A stretch of 64,000 nucleotides of DNA from Prochilodus magdalenae (GCA_024036415.1 JAMWET010001353.1:280001-344000), one strand, 5' to 3'. Counted from the first letter of the stretch, positions 50,145-63,925 are shown. Translations and numbers: made by a program. The notes: generated by a model not told the origin, from the sequence alone.

Positions 50145-51105
50145 GGTGGGCCATTTATATGGATACACCTAAATAAAATGGGAATGGTTGGTGATATTAA
50201 CTTCCTGTTTGTGGCACATTAGTATGTGGGAGGGGGAAAACTTTTCAAGATGGGCGGTGACCATGGCGGCCATTTTGAAGTCAGCCATTTTGGATCCAAC
50301 TTTAGTTTTTTATTTACTGAGAATTTCACAAGAAAAACAATGGCGTGATTGGTTGTAACGTAACTTTAATCTTTCATGAGTTATTTACAAGTTTCTGACC
50401 GCTTATAAAATGTGTTCAGAGTGCTGCCCATTGTGTTGGATGTCAATGCAACCCTCTTCTCCCACTCTTCACACACTGATAGCAACACCGCAGAAAAAAT
50501 GCTAGCACAGGCTTCCAGTATCCGTAGTTTCAGGTGCTGCACACCTCGAATCTTTACAGCATAGACAATTGCCTTTAGATGACCCCAAAGATAAAAATCT
50601 AAGGGTGTCAGATCGGGAGACCTTGGGGGCCATTCAACTGGCCCACGACGACCAATCCACTTTCCAGGAAACTGTTCATCTAGGAATGCTCGGGCCTGAA
50701 ACCCATAATGTGGTGGTGCACCATCTTGCTGGAAAAACTCAGGGAACGTGCCAGCTTCAGTGCATAAAGAGGGAAACACGTCATCATGTAGCAATTTCAC
50801 ATATCCAGTGGCCTTGAGGTTTCCATTGATGTAGAATGGCCCCACTATCTTTGTACCCCATATACCACACCATCTATGCTGTGAAGATACGAGATGTGCA
50901 GCACCTGAAACTACGGATACTGGAAGCCTGTGCTAGCATTCCTTCTGTGGTGTTGCTATCAGTGTGTGAAGAGTGGGAGAAGAGGGTTGCATTGACAATC
51001 CAACACAATGGTGGTCAGTGGTCAGTGGTCAGAAACTAGTAAATAACTCATGAAAGAATAAAGTTACGTTAAAACCATTGTTTTTCTTGTGAAATTCTCA
51101 ATAAG
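50145..51105 (-). mobile_element. Mariner-type element with inverted duplicated 3' part
   Basis: The left side begins GGGTGGGCCATTTATATGGA. The minus-strand frame 50845-50381 encodes a transposase C-terminal half with FFQQDGAPPHYG, FPGKWIGRRGPVEWPPRSPD and LTPLDFYLWGHLKAIVY, including the QDGAPPH catalytic block of the Tc1/mariner superfamily. The frame lacks the N-terminal DNA-binding part. From about 50870 to 51100 the sequence repeats 50330-50570 in inverted orientation, with an added (TGGTCAG)n stutter at 51013-51033. It is a palindromic composite rather than one intact element. Confidence 0.88.
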
Positions 51106-51322
51106 TTTGATGTGTCACATGACACATTGAAAATCAATACTCGCCCAAACCTGGACAAAAGCCAGTCATGTCTAGGTTGATGGACTACATCCTCTACGGT
51201 ACATAGATAATGCTGATTAAAGGTGATCTACCCTGAAGTTGAACCTGATCATTATTACCCCCCAGTGACTCTGCTACACTCCATCTGACTGACTAAGAAA
51301 TAAAAGCTAAATAAGCACTTAC

Positions 51323-52085
51323 CTTAAACTCCGTCTCTATGTTAGCAAGTCGTGCCAGTTCATTGCTGAGCTCCAGAGCAGTGAGTACAGGGTCTTCACT
51401 TGAGAGCGACAGGTAAGCAGCACTAGCAAGCCCTTTGTATGCATTCATTCGCGAGCGAGAGTGGCTGAAAGAGTCACGGCGCTGCTTTTCTGTACACTCA
51501 TAACATTTGCAGAAGTAGTCATGTGGCCGCTCAATCCTGGCACCCTTCATCAGCAGGATGTGTAGGATCTCGTACTCCTGACAGTGTGAGGCCAGAATCA
51601 CTGGCGTTACGTCTTGTGAAAAGCGTGTCCCATCTTCATCATATGCATAAAAGTCATCGTCTCTCAGTTCCTGCTCCAAAGGGCTTAACGTTAGTCTCTG
51701 CCCTCCTGCAAAGGCCGGGTGAGCTAAGATGGCTTCAACAATTCGGACATAGCCTTTGCTAATAGCTAGTAAGAGAGCATCACCCACTCTTGCAAGCCCT
51801 TCCTTCTTCAGAAGGAGCTCTGTAACCTCCAGGTGTTCATTTCCAACAGCTAGCTGCAATGCATTCTGACCCATGTAGTCTACACAGTTGAAGTTGAGGG
51901 TTTTGGACTCCTCAAGCATCTTGCGAACTACTGGGATGTTTCCATACTCTGCAGCATCAAGAAAACGCTCCTCCTCTGCAGTGAGACTGGTCCCGCGCTC
52001 ATTAAACATGTAAGCAGGGCCTCGGATGGCCTGGCGACGCCCCTTCTCCCGCAGGGTGGTATGTCGGCGATGCATTATCTCGGAC
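51323..52085 (-). CDS. trpc7: trpc7 exon: N-terminus, ankyrin repeats and linker helices
   Basis: This 763-nt exon codes for the cytoplasmic ankyrin domain. The acceptor (TTTTCCCCCTTCAG) precedes 52085 and the donor GTAAGT follows 51323, leaving in phase 0. An ATG at 52075-52073 gives 251 residues to the donor. Visible parts are [13 protein letters not shown] (residues 35-46, ankyrin 1), [19 protein letters not shown] (71-89, ankyrin 2), [19 protein letters not shown] (99-117, ankyrin 3), [19 protein letters not shown] (157-175, ankyrin 4), a Cys-rich [10 protein letters not shown] (188-197), and the [20 protein letters not shown] linker. The frame stays open upstream of the ATG across the acceptor, so this Met may be internal. 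Mammalian TRPC7 has a short extra N-terminal peptide from an earlier exon. No frameshift or stop is present and the exon looks intact. Confidence 0.96.
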
Positions 52086-53871
52086 CTGAAGGGGGAAAAC
52101 AAAGTGTCAAAGGAACAGTAAGAGCAACCCCCCACTTGTGAGGGTTTATGGCAGAACGATGGCACATGCACACGCATTTCTTTTACCACGTCAGTGCTAT
52201 GTATCTGATTATCTGGCTAAAGGGCATTGGGAACAGACATGACCTTTGTCAGGGTCAATACGCACTGGAATTTTAGGGGATTAGCGGGATGGCGCAGTGT
52301 CGAGGTGGAAACCGTATAGGTACTGTAGAAGAGTTCCTTCAGTCATTGTCATTCAGTAAAAGCGGCATAAAGCACAGTCCCAGACATCAAATTCAAAGTG
52401 GCCCGAACCCAGACTGCAGCCGGCTATGCGACCAACATACAAGAATGAAAGATGGATGTCGCCAGAGAGGGCTAGATGGTGGAAAGCATACAGTGTAAAC
52501 ATCCATTACAGGATCACATCTCAGTCACATTCAAACCACCACTGCCAGAACTGACGCAACCACAAAGTGGGTCATTACACTGTAGGGGAATCGAAGTTCA
52601 TAGTCTCCCGTAACAGTTCTCATAACTCATTTTCTTCCTGCATCTCAGTTAAACAACAAAGGATGCTATGTTGACTTGCCTTTGCTATTAACAATCCACA
52701 GTTCCACAGTGCCACCAGGGTGCAGGAATTTGGGTTAGCATGGGCTTCCTCCTTTGGGACTACTAGCTGCAGGTGGTCTTGGCATCAACAGGATTTCAAC
52801 TCACCACCATTTGATGATAATACAATGGTCACCACTCTGGAGTTCCTGCTGTTATGTTTACTTTTCTATGTCCAATGTTTAATACATAGTCTAAAAAAAG
52901 ATGTATTTTAATTTCAAATAAACAATATGGAAAAGGTAACTGAATGTCACATAATAAATATATAAAGTTGGTCTCCACTACCGCCACAGTGGACTTACAG
53001 ACAGTAAATGCATCTTAGGCCGAGGTGTGTAGGCCTTGGTATATCTACCTTGCATTAATGGCTGAAAAAGGGTTTGCCAAGAATCCAACACGAGAGTAAA
53101 GGTGCTGACCATTGAATATGCAGCTGAGGACAATTGTTCCACATACTGATAAGCAAAAATGCCATGTCATTTTCAGTAGCTATTATAGCATGGGAACTAA
53201 ACATTGTCCTGGGCTGCACGGAGTGGGAGCTACTAAAGTTAGCCCTTCAGAAAGGGCATCAGCATTGGTAAATATGGCTTGGCAGTCCACCAGTAAAACA
53301 CAGTGGTTGCAACTCTGAATTCCAGGAAAAGGGAAACAATAGGAAAGTGCAAAGCACAAGGTGTAGCCATTCATGCATCAACAAATATAGTCCCAGTAGA
53401 CTTGATGGATTCAAAAGAGTGAGCCCCAGAAGGCACAAGGTTGAGTTTCCACTGGCAAATGAAGTCACCAAATCATGCTGTGCCTATACCAAGTCATCTG
53501 CAGGTGCACCTGCCACTCCCCTGAAGAGCCACATGAATCCCAAAGAAAGGTACTCCGCTAAAGAGAGAATGCCTGTGTCTCCAGGGCACTAGGGCTGTCA
53601 CGTGTTGACATGTGAGTCTCATCGTGATGTGTTTTATAGGATCCAGATGTAAGCCTTGCAGCTACACATCAGAACACATATGGAACATCAGACCCAAGAG
53701 GAATGACTGTGGTAGCATCAGTCAGTGCACCCAATAAACGCAACAGAGTGTGCAATGCCAATGGGCTGTCTAGCCTGACAAGGAAAAGGAGCCAAAGAAT
53801 AACCTGGGCACATGTAGGAGACAGTGAGGCTGCCATGAAACATTTGTCCAGATACAGACCCATTAACTAAA

Positions 53872-54068
53872 CCAGTGGTTCTTAATCCTGGACCTGCGTT
53901 ACCACAGTACTCATTTTAGTGTTACCCCTCTTTCCAAAACACCTGCTGCAGCAATGAACTAATTAATAAGCCTTTCTAGAGGCCAGCTGGGTGCATCACA
54001 GCAGGGAAATACTATAACATGCAGGACTCTAGTACTTCAGGACCAGAAATGAAAACCACTGCACTAGA
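53872..54068. mobile_element. Inverted-repeat MITE-like element
   Basis: The left end CCAGTGGTTCTTAATCCTGG and right end CAGGACCAGAAATG with AAAACCACTG are imperfect inverted repeats. This terminus (CAGTGGTTCTCAATCCTGG-type) marks a common fish miniature element. Half-copies occur at 16810-16920 (CAGTGGTCTCCAACCC) and 58455-58600. Confidence 0.7.
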
Positions 54069-54210
54069 CACTCTGAACAGTCAAGTGAAGGCATTCACAA
54101 TTACTCACAGGCTTAACACAAGCATCATTACAGTCTTTTATTTAGCAGGACTTCAGGAGGCAAGCATATTGATAGCAACATTTTCATATCTGTTGCTTTT
54201 AATTGATCCT

Positions 54211-54482
54211 GCGGGGCAGTCGTGGGCTGGAGGTTAGGGAACCAGCCTTGTGACCGGAGGGTTGGCAGTTCGATTCCCTGAACTAACAGTAACGACTGAA
54301 GTGCCCTTGAGCAAGGCACCTAACCCCAAACTGCTCCCCGGGCGCCGTGTATAGTGCTGCCCACTGCTCCGGGTAAGTGTGCTCACTGCTCCCTAGTGTA
54401 GATGAGGGTGTTTTACTTCATGGATGGGTTAAATGCGGAACACAAATCCCTCTGTATGAATGGCACAAAATGGCTTAAAAAC
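54211..54482 (+). repeat. tRNA-derived SINE, copy 2
   Basis: Very close to 39881-40171 in the head and body. Its B-box GCAGTTCGATTCCC is better preserved than in that copy. Confidence 0.88.
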
Positions 54483-54838
54483 TCTACTCAGAGAATGATT
54501 GGCCTCACAGCCCTTTTGTTGGATGCCTGGACAACCAGTTATGGGGCCAGAGGGCAAAGCTTTAAACTGGCATGCCTGTGATAGGAGGGTAAAGTAATCA
54601 CCTGCGTTTGAAGGTGATCCCTATTTAAAACACTGCTGTGAATGTGAACTGTTTGTTTGGGGAAACTTTGATTAGAACATCTACCATAGCTGTGTAACAT
54701 GGCACGTTAGGAGTCATTTTTGCCTTTCAGGAAAACAAAAGAATGGAAGGTTGTGGACAAGGGATATCTGGGCGGAAATCATGGCTAGATAAAATGGAGT
54801 CCACTAAATCCATCTGGGAAAGTGAGCATCCGCTGCCA

Positions 54839-55170
54839 GCTGTAGATAGGACTTCAATGTTGGCCTGAGTTGTCAAGTGTGCTCCATCAAGCATGGTATC
54901 CACAGGAGGGTTAAAGCTTGTCTGCCATGCCAGGAGAAAGGACTTTATTAGATCATTCATTTGCATTACTTGCTTTTTTTGTGGGAATGCATGTGGGAAA
55001 ACCAGTCATGTGTGACTACATGTCTCAGCTACTGATGGCTAAAAGGTAGCAGTGCCTTTGTTAAGCAGAGGTTCTCAAGTCCAGTCCTAGCAGTCCCAAG
55101 CTCATCAAAGCCGATGCCGATAGTGTGGGGTCAAGAGAACAGGGATTGGAACTGTGCTAAAGCAATGGAG
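54839..55170. repeat. Local duplicated repeat, copy 1
   Basis: Shares CCTGAGTTGTCAAGTGTGCT, GGTATCCACAGGAGGG, TTTTTTGTGGGAATG, TGTGACTA and ATGTCTCAGC with 57245-57600 in the same order. Confidence 0.8.
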
Positions 55171-55465
55171 TTGTTGTAATCATGGACTCAATAATTAATC
55201 CCAGGAGCCTACAATTCCTCAATAAGTACCTGTCTAATAGGGACCAATCTTCATGGTCAAGCTAACAAAGCAGACACTCGGGGGAACAAGGTATACAGAT
55301 ACTATCCATTGTGACTGGCAGTTCATCAACCCAGTTACTCAGAGTGTGATACTGTAAGGCAAGGCAGTGTCTAGAAACGTTTGCGTCTGCTCAAAACATA
55401 TTCATACTCTTATCTATTCTTTTATATCAAGTTTTGCATTAGTTTGTACATATATATTTAAAGAC

Positions 55466-55519
55466 AAACACACACATGCGCGCACACACACACCCACACA
55501 TTTAAATACACGCATTCAC

Positions 55520-55563
<44 letters not shown>

Positions 55564-55583
55564 ATACACATACACACGCACAT
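55466..55583. repeat. (CA)n-rich simple sequence
   Basis: CA runs mixed with CACG and CATA variants. A smaller CA patch lies at 55850-55885. Confidence 0.95.
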
Positions 55584-57244
55584 CAGGATAGAGGGAAATA
55601 TAAGGAAGTATATCTTCATACCAAAATAAGGCATCCCAATTTCATTTAGATGTATAGTAAAGAAGTCAGCCATGTTTGTATGACTGGTGTTTAGCCTTCA
55701 ACTCTGTGCTTTAAGAGAAGTATGTGTGACCTTCTCAGGCTGGTTCAGCTTTCTGGTTCAGCTCGCCCTGATCACACAGCCTTCTGTCTGAATCCTCAGG
55801 GGGTGAACAAGAACACAGGAAAATCCATTCACTCAATACAAGTCTCTGAAACACACACACTCACACACACTCACACACACACACAATATGCCTGTCAATA
55901 AACCTCAAACTGTCAGGGATGTGTGTTTGTACCCTGTAAATTACATTTCCATGTCCACAAAAGAGTGTGACCTATTTGCCAAACGTGGATCAAACAAGGC
56001 CTTCCACCCGAAGGAAAATAACATTCTTCATTTTCATGCTAATTCATAACAAACTAGAAGCGAAAGCAAAAGAGGGAGAGTTTGAAATGGGACAAGCTTT
56101 ATACATGTCATGTCCTTTGAGCTTAAAAGCTGGAAATTTCTAAATTATAATCCTTATTTATATTTGTATTTATATTAGTGCTTGAGAAAGATACACCCTT
56201 AAAAAAAATTTTTTTTAAAGGATTCTTAGATGTATATAGAACTGTGACAGGGATTAATGATTTAGAAAAAAATACCTAACTGCAATTTGTCTGAGTAAAA
56301 TATTTTCTATAAACTAGTCCAGGCTGTTTTTCTACAGGACTTTCAGGCTTGAGGCTTAATGTTGAATGCAGTGTGCCCAGCTGGCAGCTCACAAGTTCTG
56401 CAGTTATTATTAGGTTAAATTAAACACAGGACACAGAATGCATTAAAGCATGTTAAGGCATTGTTCAGTAATGTTTTAATGGCACCATTAAGAGCATTTA
56501 ACTGTTTCAGAATCAGTTAATCGTTCAGCACCAGTGAAAACTAAATGAGCCATTTGAATGCATAAATGGTTTTTAGCATGGCTAAATGGCTCCTCTCTAT
56601 AATAAAACTTGCAGTAAATGTCAGTTGCGAAGTCTGTGTAAAGTAGGATTTGATTGAAACGACATTTTTAATATTAGGAAATAATTACTGATAGCATGTT
56701 AAAAGGCCTGTGAACTATGTACTACTGAAATATGGAGTTAGACCATTAAACCATTCTACATCATTTCCATGTTCAGGATATTTTGGGTAGGGCTGAAATG
56801 AAATTGGGTATTGGGAATGACTGAATGATGCGCATAACATTATAAAAACTAGAATGCATTAGCATCAGTTTTGTCGATGCCTGGCGGCTACAATTCACAC
56901 TACAAGCCTCCTGGCTTCCATTACAGCTCACTGGCCCTGCTCAAAGTTCAGGGCTAACAAAGCTAACGTTACAGGATACTACTTTCCCATTAGCCTATGG
57001 GAGCTTTGAAAAGAATTAGCATTGTTATGTTATGGAATAAGGCTGATTCTCAGGTAGGTCAGGGGGGTCTGAGTTCGATCTGGATTCTGGTACTTTTCCC
57101 ACAATATGATGTGGTCTCAGCACCTTCTGTAGACCAGCAATTTGCAGAAAATGCTAATTTTTTTAATTGAAACCCAATTTTATATACATGGCTGGGTGGT
57201 TAACAACACATTTATGAGACCAGCTGAGAACTATTTATCCTATG

Positions 57245-57600
57245 CAGCTGTAGCTAGGACATCAGTGTTGCCCTGAGTTGTCAAGTGTGCTCCGTCAACC
57301 ATGGTATCCACAGGAGGGATAAAGTACTGTATTAGATAATACGTTTTTTGCATGACTTGCTTTTTTGTGGGAATGTATTTAGGAAAAGCAGTCATATGTG
57401 ACTAGATGTCTCAGCAACCAATAGCTAAGAGTAATCCCAGTCACAGGAGTCCCAAGCTCTGCACATTTTTGTGTTTTCCCTACTCTACACATTTAATCCA
57501 GTCAACAAGAAGCATGATAATTATTGAATGTGGTGAATAAGACAAAGCAGATAACGTGTATAGTGTATGGTCAATAGAACAAGAATCAGAACAATCTAGA
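57245..57600. repeat. Local duplicated repeat, copy 2
   Basis: Partner of 54839-55170, about 2.4 kb away in direct orientation. Confidence 0.8.
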
Positions 57601-60600
57601 ATTTTAGTGAATAGCTTCTGCTTATTTGCTGAGTTTGTCATATTCAGAAACACAGGCCACATTTCATGTTTTACAATGCTTAATAACTGTGCAGGAGTCT
57701 GTGCTCTGTAGTGGATGCGTTCACTTTTGTTCACTCAGAAAGTCAACAAAGCGCATCATTTGAATCACTAGAATCACCCAAAACTCTAATGACTGTAGCA
57801 CCACAGAGGGCTTTGCTAATAATTGTTTAGACACTATATAGACCCATTTTTGTAATATGCCATAACCAATGCTTCAAATAAGCTAATGTAATGAGACAGA
57901 CATACACAGATTAATCTGATTATACTTCAACATCTATTCATAATCATATCGTTACTCTGTCACGGAATTAGATCCGACTCCACACAAGATGGTCAGTGGC
58001 TTTAGCCTCTTGTGACCCCATGTCCTCATACAAGGACACCATATTTTAGCTCGCCTGTCCCCTGTAGATTGTTTTTATCAGCTCAATGTTCACAAATCAG
58101 GACTGATCTTGCTGCTGTCATGCTGAATCAGTAGGGCAACACAGTGTTTGAAAAATTGGTAAATTCACTTTAGAAGAAGCATATACAGAAATGGACATTG
58201 TACTTCACATCATGTTTTGACACTTGGTCCCTTATTTACAGCTTACAGTAATTTGGTCTGATGCACTAATGTGATTATGATTATGATGGTTTCGAGCCAG
58301 CATGGCATTAAACATGTAATACCCATAGGGGGACAGTGTGGTAATACCCCTTTAAAGTTCATGCATAATAATAGACTGGCAAATCACACACCATAATCAC
58401 TATTCAGCATGCGGGTGTGTTTCAGTCTACAACAGTGTGTACACTGTGCATAAGCTGTAAGACAGAGGCACTCAATTTCAGTCCAGGAGGGCCAGTGTCA
58501 AGCTCGGTTTGTAATCCCCCTACTCAAATACACTGTCAAAATTTGCTGAAATCCTGGTTATTAACAGATGAGTTGAATCAGGTGTGTTTGGGGAAACGCT
58601 GTTGATTTCCTGGAAATTAGATGAGACATGCAGAGTAACATATTGGAACAGTGGCCAGCAACCCAAGTGGTAAGAAGAGTCGTTTTTTATTTTTGTCACA
58701 TTTCAACAAAAAATCAAACCGCTTCATGAAACATCATTACATGTCTATTTTATCGGTGTAGTATTTGAACATTTTGACTGTAAACATGGCTCAGTATGTG
58801 CTAATGTCCTAGTGTAGGCTGAAAAACACAATTTGAGAGGAACTAAGGCTAAAAAGGAAGCCCATGCTCCTCAGGTTCATACCGGGCAGCAAGATGAGCA
58901 CAAAAAAGGATGAGAATTTATTATAATTCAATATATGCACAATATATGCAATACTGAGTAGAATAACCATTTGTAAACTGTTAGCTAGAACACTACGATG
59001 ATAGTCTATTAGAACTCCTGCGTTTAAGACTAACAACTAAACTGTAGAATAGCAAAAGTTTTCTGTCACAGTACATGCATTGCATTAATGCAGATGTCAT
59101 CATATAGAATGAACAGATCCCACATTCTAAACAGATACAAACAGAAAGGACACTTTTTGTTGTTGTGGCTGTTTATTTGCCATTACAGCACTAGTCCTTT
59201 GTTTACACTCGTGAAAGCAACAGCAGGTGATTTTTACCATTACAAGAAAATACACCTGCTGCACTCCTAAGATATTACCCTCAAACAAAAGTTATTTTTG
59301 CATACTTGGCAAATGCTACTAACCCCATAGGTTGGAGAAATTGAAATAGCTCTAAATAACATGGGTCTTAGAAGGTGTTGAGGCATCATTACCCTTTTAA
59401 ACTTTTCTTACAGACATAAAGAAGAGTCATCCACAGATCACAGCCTATACTAGATCTTTTTAGCCACTTGGCTGATAGACTTGCTACCAAGCCATGTACC
59501 TAAAGTGTAGTGAAAAGCTTGTTTCATAAAATTTGAACCGAGCATTCCTCTCATATGGTTTGGTATGAAGAGCTATTTGCTAACGTCTGGTTTGCCCCAG
59601 GACATTCCGGCTTATTCAATTTAGTTCTGATAATCTAATTTCATATTTACCAGGCTGACGACGGCAAATGTAAACATCAGAACAGCACTGATCATGGAGC
59701 CTGGCATTGTGCACTGCAGTGCTTGAGCATGCCGGGGTTGATTCTATTCTGGAGACATTCCTTGGATTTATGATTGCTGTGCAAATCATTAACTGATCTA
59801 TTCTTGTTATCCGTATGCTCATTTTGTAGCTACTGTTGTCAGCTTTACAGAACGTCCACCAAACATGTCAACCTGGTAAGAAACTGCAGAATAGGCCTAT
59901 TTAGTATTTCTGAAAATATATACCATTTGGAAGGCATTAGCAGTTACAGGTGATACTTTAATATGACTATTGCTGTGTGCGTATGTAAGGCAATGCTGGA
60001 CTGGGTAATTAGAAGAAACATACAAATTCCTGCTGGGCTGGAAACAGTTATGATGGGCTAATATATATAAACCCATGCATAGAAACCCAAGAACATAAAC
60101 TGTACAGGTTATATCCAAGTCTACAGTGTATTTATAGTCATTTACAGTTAAATCAGTGACCTTCTCCTCACAAATTACGGTTGTTGGTTGTAAATGGCCG
60201 TTTAACAAGTCTTAAAGAGCAGGCATATATAAGGACCAATAGAAAAGCAGTCAATAATAATTAATCTAGCCAACATTAGTTTGTAGCATATTCACTGTGG
60301 TATGATTTAACACAAAACCTTTCTCTGGTTTAACACATTAGTTTTGATCAGCTGCCTAAAAGTAAAAAATGAACAAGAATCATGTTAGCTGCCAGCTAGT
60401 AACTAGTTAGCTATTAGCAATTTGCTGTTTTAGTCCACACCTATGATAGCCACACATTTTTTTTTTTCACCGGAGAGCCTGTTTTTTCAACTTCCAGTCC
60501 TCCAACCAGCCTAATACCTGGAGGGATACCTATTAGATCCCTTTTTAGGGATGAACTATTTAAAATGTTTATACACAAGTGATATTATGTGTGGCACTGG

Positions 60601-61511
60601 CTCACGTCCGTGCCAAAATGCCTTGTATATTATTGGTTTAACAAAGTCATGTGATGTTGTGACTCCACTTCCGGCTAACCGCAGGTCAGCCCTCCAAATG
60701 CTAGTCAATTAGTAAGTTCTGACTCACAAATGTCATCCATTCCACCCAATTAGGTGAGTAAAAGAATTTGTGTGTTATGTAGGTTAGGTTATGATTTTAA
60801 TTCTGTTCTAGTATCGTGGCCAACATCCTAGCATGGAACTGGGTGAGACTATGGACAGGTTGAGTGTTTTGAGGCTGTGAAAACTCTTGCAAGAAAACAC
60901 ATACAAAGCTGAAAAGCAAAAAAACTGACCCAGTTAGCAAAATGTTCTTGTCTCACCTGCGCTAACATCCGTGGTTACGTTTCTGGCCCAAACACTAAAC
61001 TGAGTAGAACAGAAGGATGAGGCCCAAATCTGGCCCACCAACACTGTTAACTCACAACCTTCACTCCAAAACTGGGGCACAAATATAGACAGAATAGAAA
61101 AGATAAAGCTGTAGGCCCTAATCTGGCCTACATTGCTATTATCTGCCCAGTAGTCAACAAACACTCAATTATAAAAGCCAGACAGAACTGTCTGTTATTT
61201 GGGGAGAAGCATTTGTGACACGGTTCTGGCATGTTCTCACACAGCCATCTTAGCATCTGTACCTACAGTCCATCTCTCTGTTCAACAGAGTGGAAGAAGA
61301 GAAGTGAGGGATGAAAAGAGAAAGGGGAGAAAAGCACATAGATGATTAGACAGAGACCAGAGAGATCAAACGGATGGGTGGGGGGGACTGGGCGAAAATG
61401 GAACCCATTCAGACAGCCCATGTTCCCTGAGGGACATGAAAGGGCATGGGACTGGTGAGTGGGTGTCATGCTGAGTAAAGGCGAACTGTAGCATAAAGCT
61501 GTATGTGTGTG

Positions 61512-61514
<3 letters not shown>

Positions 61515-61549
<35 letters not shown>
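61515..61549. repeat. (GT)n microsatellite
   Basis: About 17 GT units. Confidence 0.96.
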
Positions 61550-61552
<3 letters not shown>

Positions 61553-61808
61553 CTGACTGTTGGTGGGCCACTGAGTCTCTCAGCTTATGATTATGTCTTT
61601 TACAAATACACACATACATTTACACAAGCTGGACAGTCATGTATACATGGCTGAAGCTCTCCATTCAGTCTGCAGCCAGCACTCTAATGACTGTGTTTTG
61701 TTCCACAGTCCATTGTAACACTGTTGGGTTGTCTGAGTTTCTTCTGCTGGGTTATATTCACAAAGCTGGGCTACTATTTTGTAGAAATGATCACGGGGCT
61801 CGATGAAC

Positions 61809-61809
61809 A

Positions 61810-61868
<59 letters not shown>
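61809..61868. repeat. (CA)n microsatellite
   Basis: About 29 CA units. Open frames crossing it are artefacts. Confidence 0.97.
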
Positions 61869-61872
<4 letters not shown>

Positions 61873-63547
61873 AAGCAAATAGATGAAGAGTAATGACTAT
61901 GCATACTCTGCGCTGTCCTTGTTGACCTCTCCCTTCAAGCTGTCTCTCTCTCTCCCTATCTTTCTCGCACTCTCTCTCTGTGTCTGTACAGTCAGCTAGT
62001 ATTGGCCACCACGTAACAAAAGAACCTGCTGGAATTACAATCACAAGTGGGAGCGAGAGAGACAGAGAGAGAAAGAGATGGAGGTGGACAGTGTCTTGAC
62101 AGAATCGGTTAGAGTGGTATTGTCAGTCTTACTAGTTGTGCTGCTTCCACATGGCTGTTCCATCACCTTCAGCAGAACCATTTTCCCTAAAAGGGATGGT
62201 TTTAATAGATGGTAATATGAAGAACCTTTTAAAGAGAACCCACCGAAAGGTTCTAGTGCACACTTTTATAACCTCAGAATTACTACAATAAGAAGTTGAT
62301 TACATTGTGGTCCATATAGGTACTGAATAATATACCTGGTGTGTAGTAAGCCTGGGACTTTAAGCCATTAAAGAACTCCCAATGTTACAACAGCAATTTA
62401 AACCCTGCCCGATCCAAGAAGACATTTTAGTGTGTAGTGTATAGAGAACATACAATAGATACAAACTATGTTCCCCATCTTGCTGGTTCTAAGCTGCTTT
62501 TTGCCAATGTCAGTTAGAGAGGAGACCACACTGGGTTTAGAATGTTGGTTCATTTTGGAGAACATGCCTTTGTCCAGTGCAAGTCTGGTTACCAATTCTA
62601 GGATACAGTTTTTATAACGTTCCAGGCACATAGTGATAATACTTAGAGTTGACAAGCACTTTAGTAAATCCAGGCATAAGCTATGGGTGAGCTCTACATT
62701 GTCGCTTTGTTAATTATGGGATTTCACAATAAGATGATAAGCTCTGCACTGCCCAATGCCAACACCCCTTTTAAATAAGAAATGTTCTTACATATTACTA
62801 ATGAAAATGACTATAAATGAAATCTAAATAAAAAATATATAAAGCAGTTAATATAAGCACAGGGCGCCTATGCGACTTGGAAGATACGATAATGAAAAGA
62901 CACAGCATGAAACTAAATCTACAGTACTATTACATTTCAATCAGTGTGGAAAAATACTTCATGGTACTCCAATAGCTCCAATGTTTGCTGACTGCTGACT
63001 CATTCATCACAGCTGCACTGATTCTAGCTCAACAAAAGTTCTTCTGGAATGTTCTTTTCTAGTTCTCTAACGTGCTATTTTACAAATGACATAAGATTTT
63101 ACATATCTCCTCTTTTGTCTTCAGTTTTAGAAATGAGTAATAATTCACTCTTTCCACATTTCCCCTGCATAAACTGGTCAAGATTTCAGGCTGTATTGTA
63201 AATATTGGAAAGTTTTTTAGAGGTATCCCAAGCATAGTCACAGTTGCGAGGCTATGAAGGACTAACCAGGTGAACCAGTTTGCAACAGAACTACAGATCT
63301 AAGGCAGATCTGTGCTGTTTCTGAGAGAGGCAGTAGATAACGTCCAGAATACCGTGATAAGTTCATTTATTTTATTATCATGCCCCACCAATTAAGGGTC
63401 GCAGACCCCCCCGGACCTCCTATATTTATGATGTAAATTCAGTGTACAGCAGTATATGCAGTGTTTTGGTTGCTTAAAGTTTTCATAATCCAAAGGATCC
63501 TGCAATGTTTGGCGGAAAAATGTCCATATGAGGAAAAAAGGAAATTT

Positions 63548-63600
63548 ATATACATTTATGTATATATGTATATGTATATATTCATATATATATATATATC
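63548..63600. repeat. (TA)n-rich simple sequence
   Basis: TATATG and TA runs, followed by a T16 run near 63640-63652. Confidence 0.85.
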
Positions 63601-63925
63601 AGCTTTTTCTAGAGCACAACTGCGGTACTTAGAAAACGTTTTTTTTTTTTTTTCTTACATAGAAGTTAATAATGAGCATGATGATAATCACAAGTGCTCA
63701 ATGAAAAGATCACAATGCTTCTGGAAGACCAGATTTTGCCACACTAGGTACAGAGGGCTACGTAGAACAAAATAGCTTGGTGGGTCAAACACATGATACA
63801 AACACAATGTTACACCTCACGCTGAGCATTCAGACCCAGCAACACACAGCAAGACACACACACATTCACACGGCTGTTGGGTAAGGTGTGTGGTGTAGTT
63901 TGTCATTTTGATATCTTTTACTCAC

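Larger units (their letters stand above)
35148..51322 (-). other. trpc7: trpc7 intron between linker and ankyrin exons
   Basis: A 16.2-kb intron with repeats listed separately. Stretches with nothing recognised are 35200-36050, 36620-37110, 37480-38320, 38470-39880, 41570-42830 (apart from simple AAT runs near 42160-42245), 43970-45510, 47470-50130 and 51110-51322. Confidence 0.9.
52086..63925 (-). other. trpc7: trpc7 5' intron (upstream of the ankyrin exon)
   Basis: The first trpc7 exon should lie to the right. This interval contains SINEs, a MITE-like element, a duplicated repeat and microsatellites. The stretches 52200-53860, 55890-57230, 57610-61260 and 61880-63540 show nothing I can identify apart from short simple runs. 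The right boundary assumes the candidate exon at 63926. Confidence 0.6.

Noticed and set aside
51523..51762. 79-codon plus-strand frame
   Set aside because: Antisense shadow of the trpc7 ankyrin exon.
52720..53860. Possible retroelement or gene remnant
   Set aside because: Several short open frames but no conserved block could be recognised.
61263..62044. Frames of 118 and 135 codons on the minus strand
   Set aside because: Each is built around a CA/GT microsatellite; no domain.
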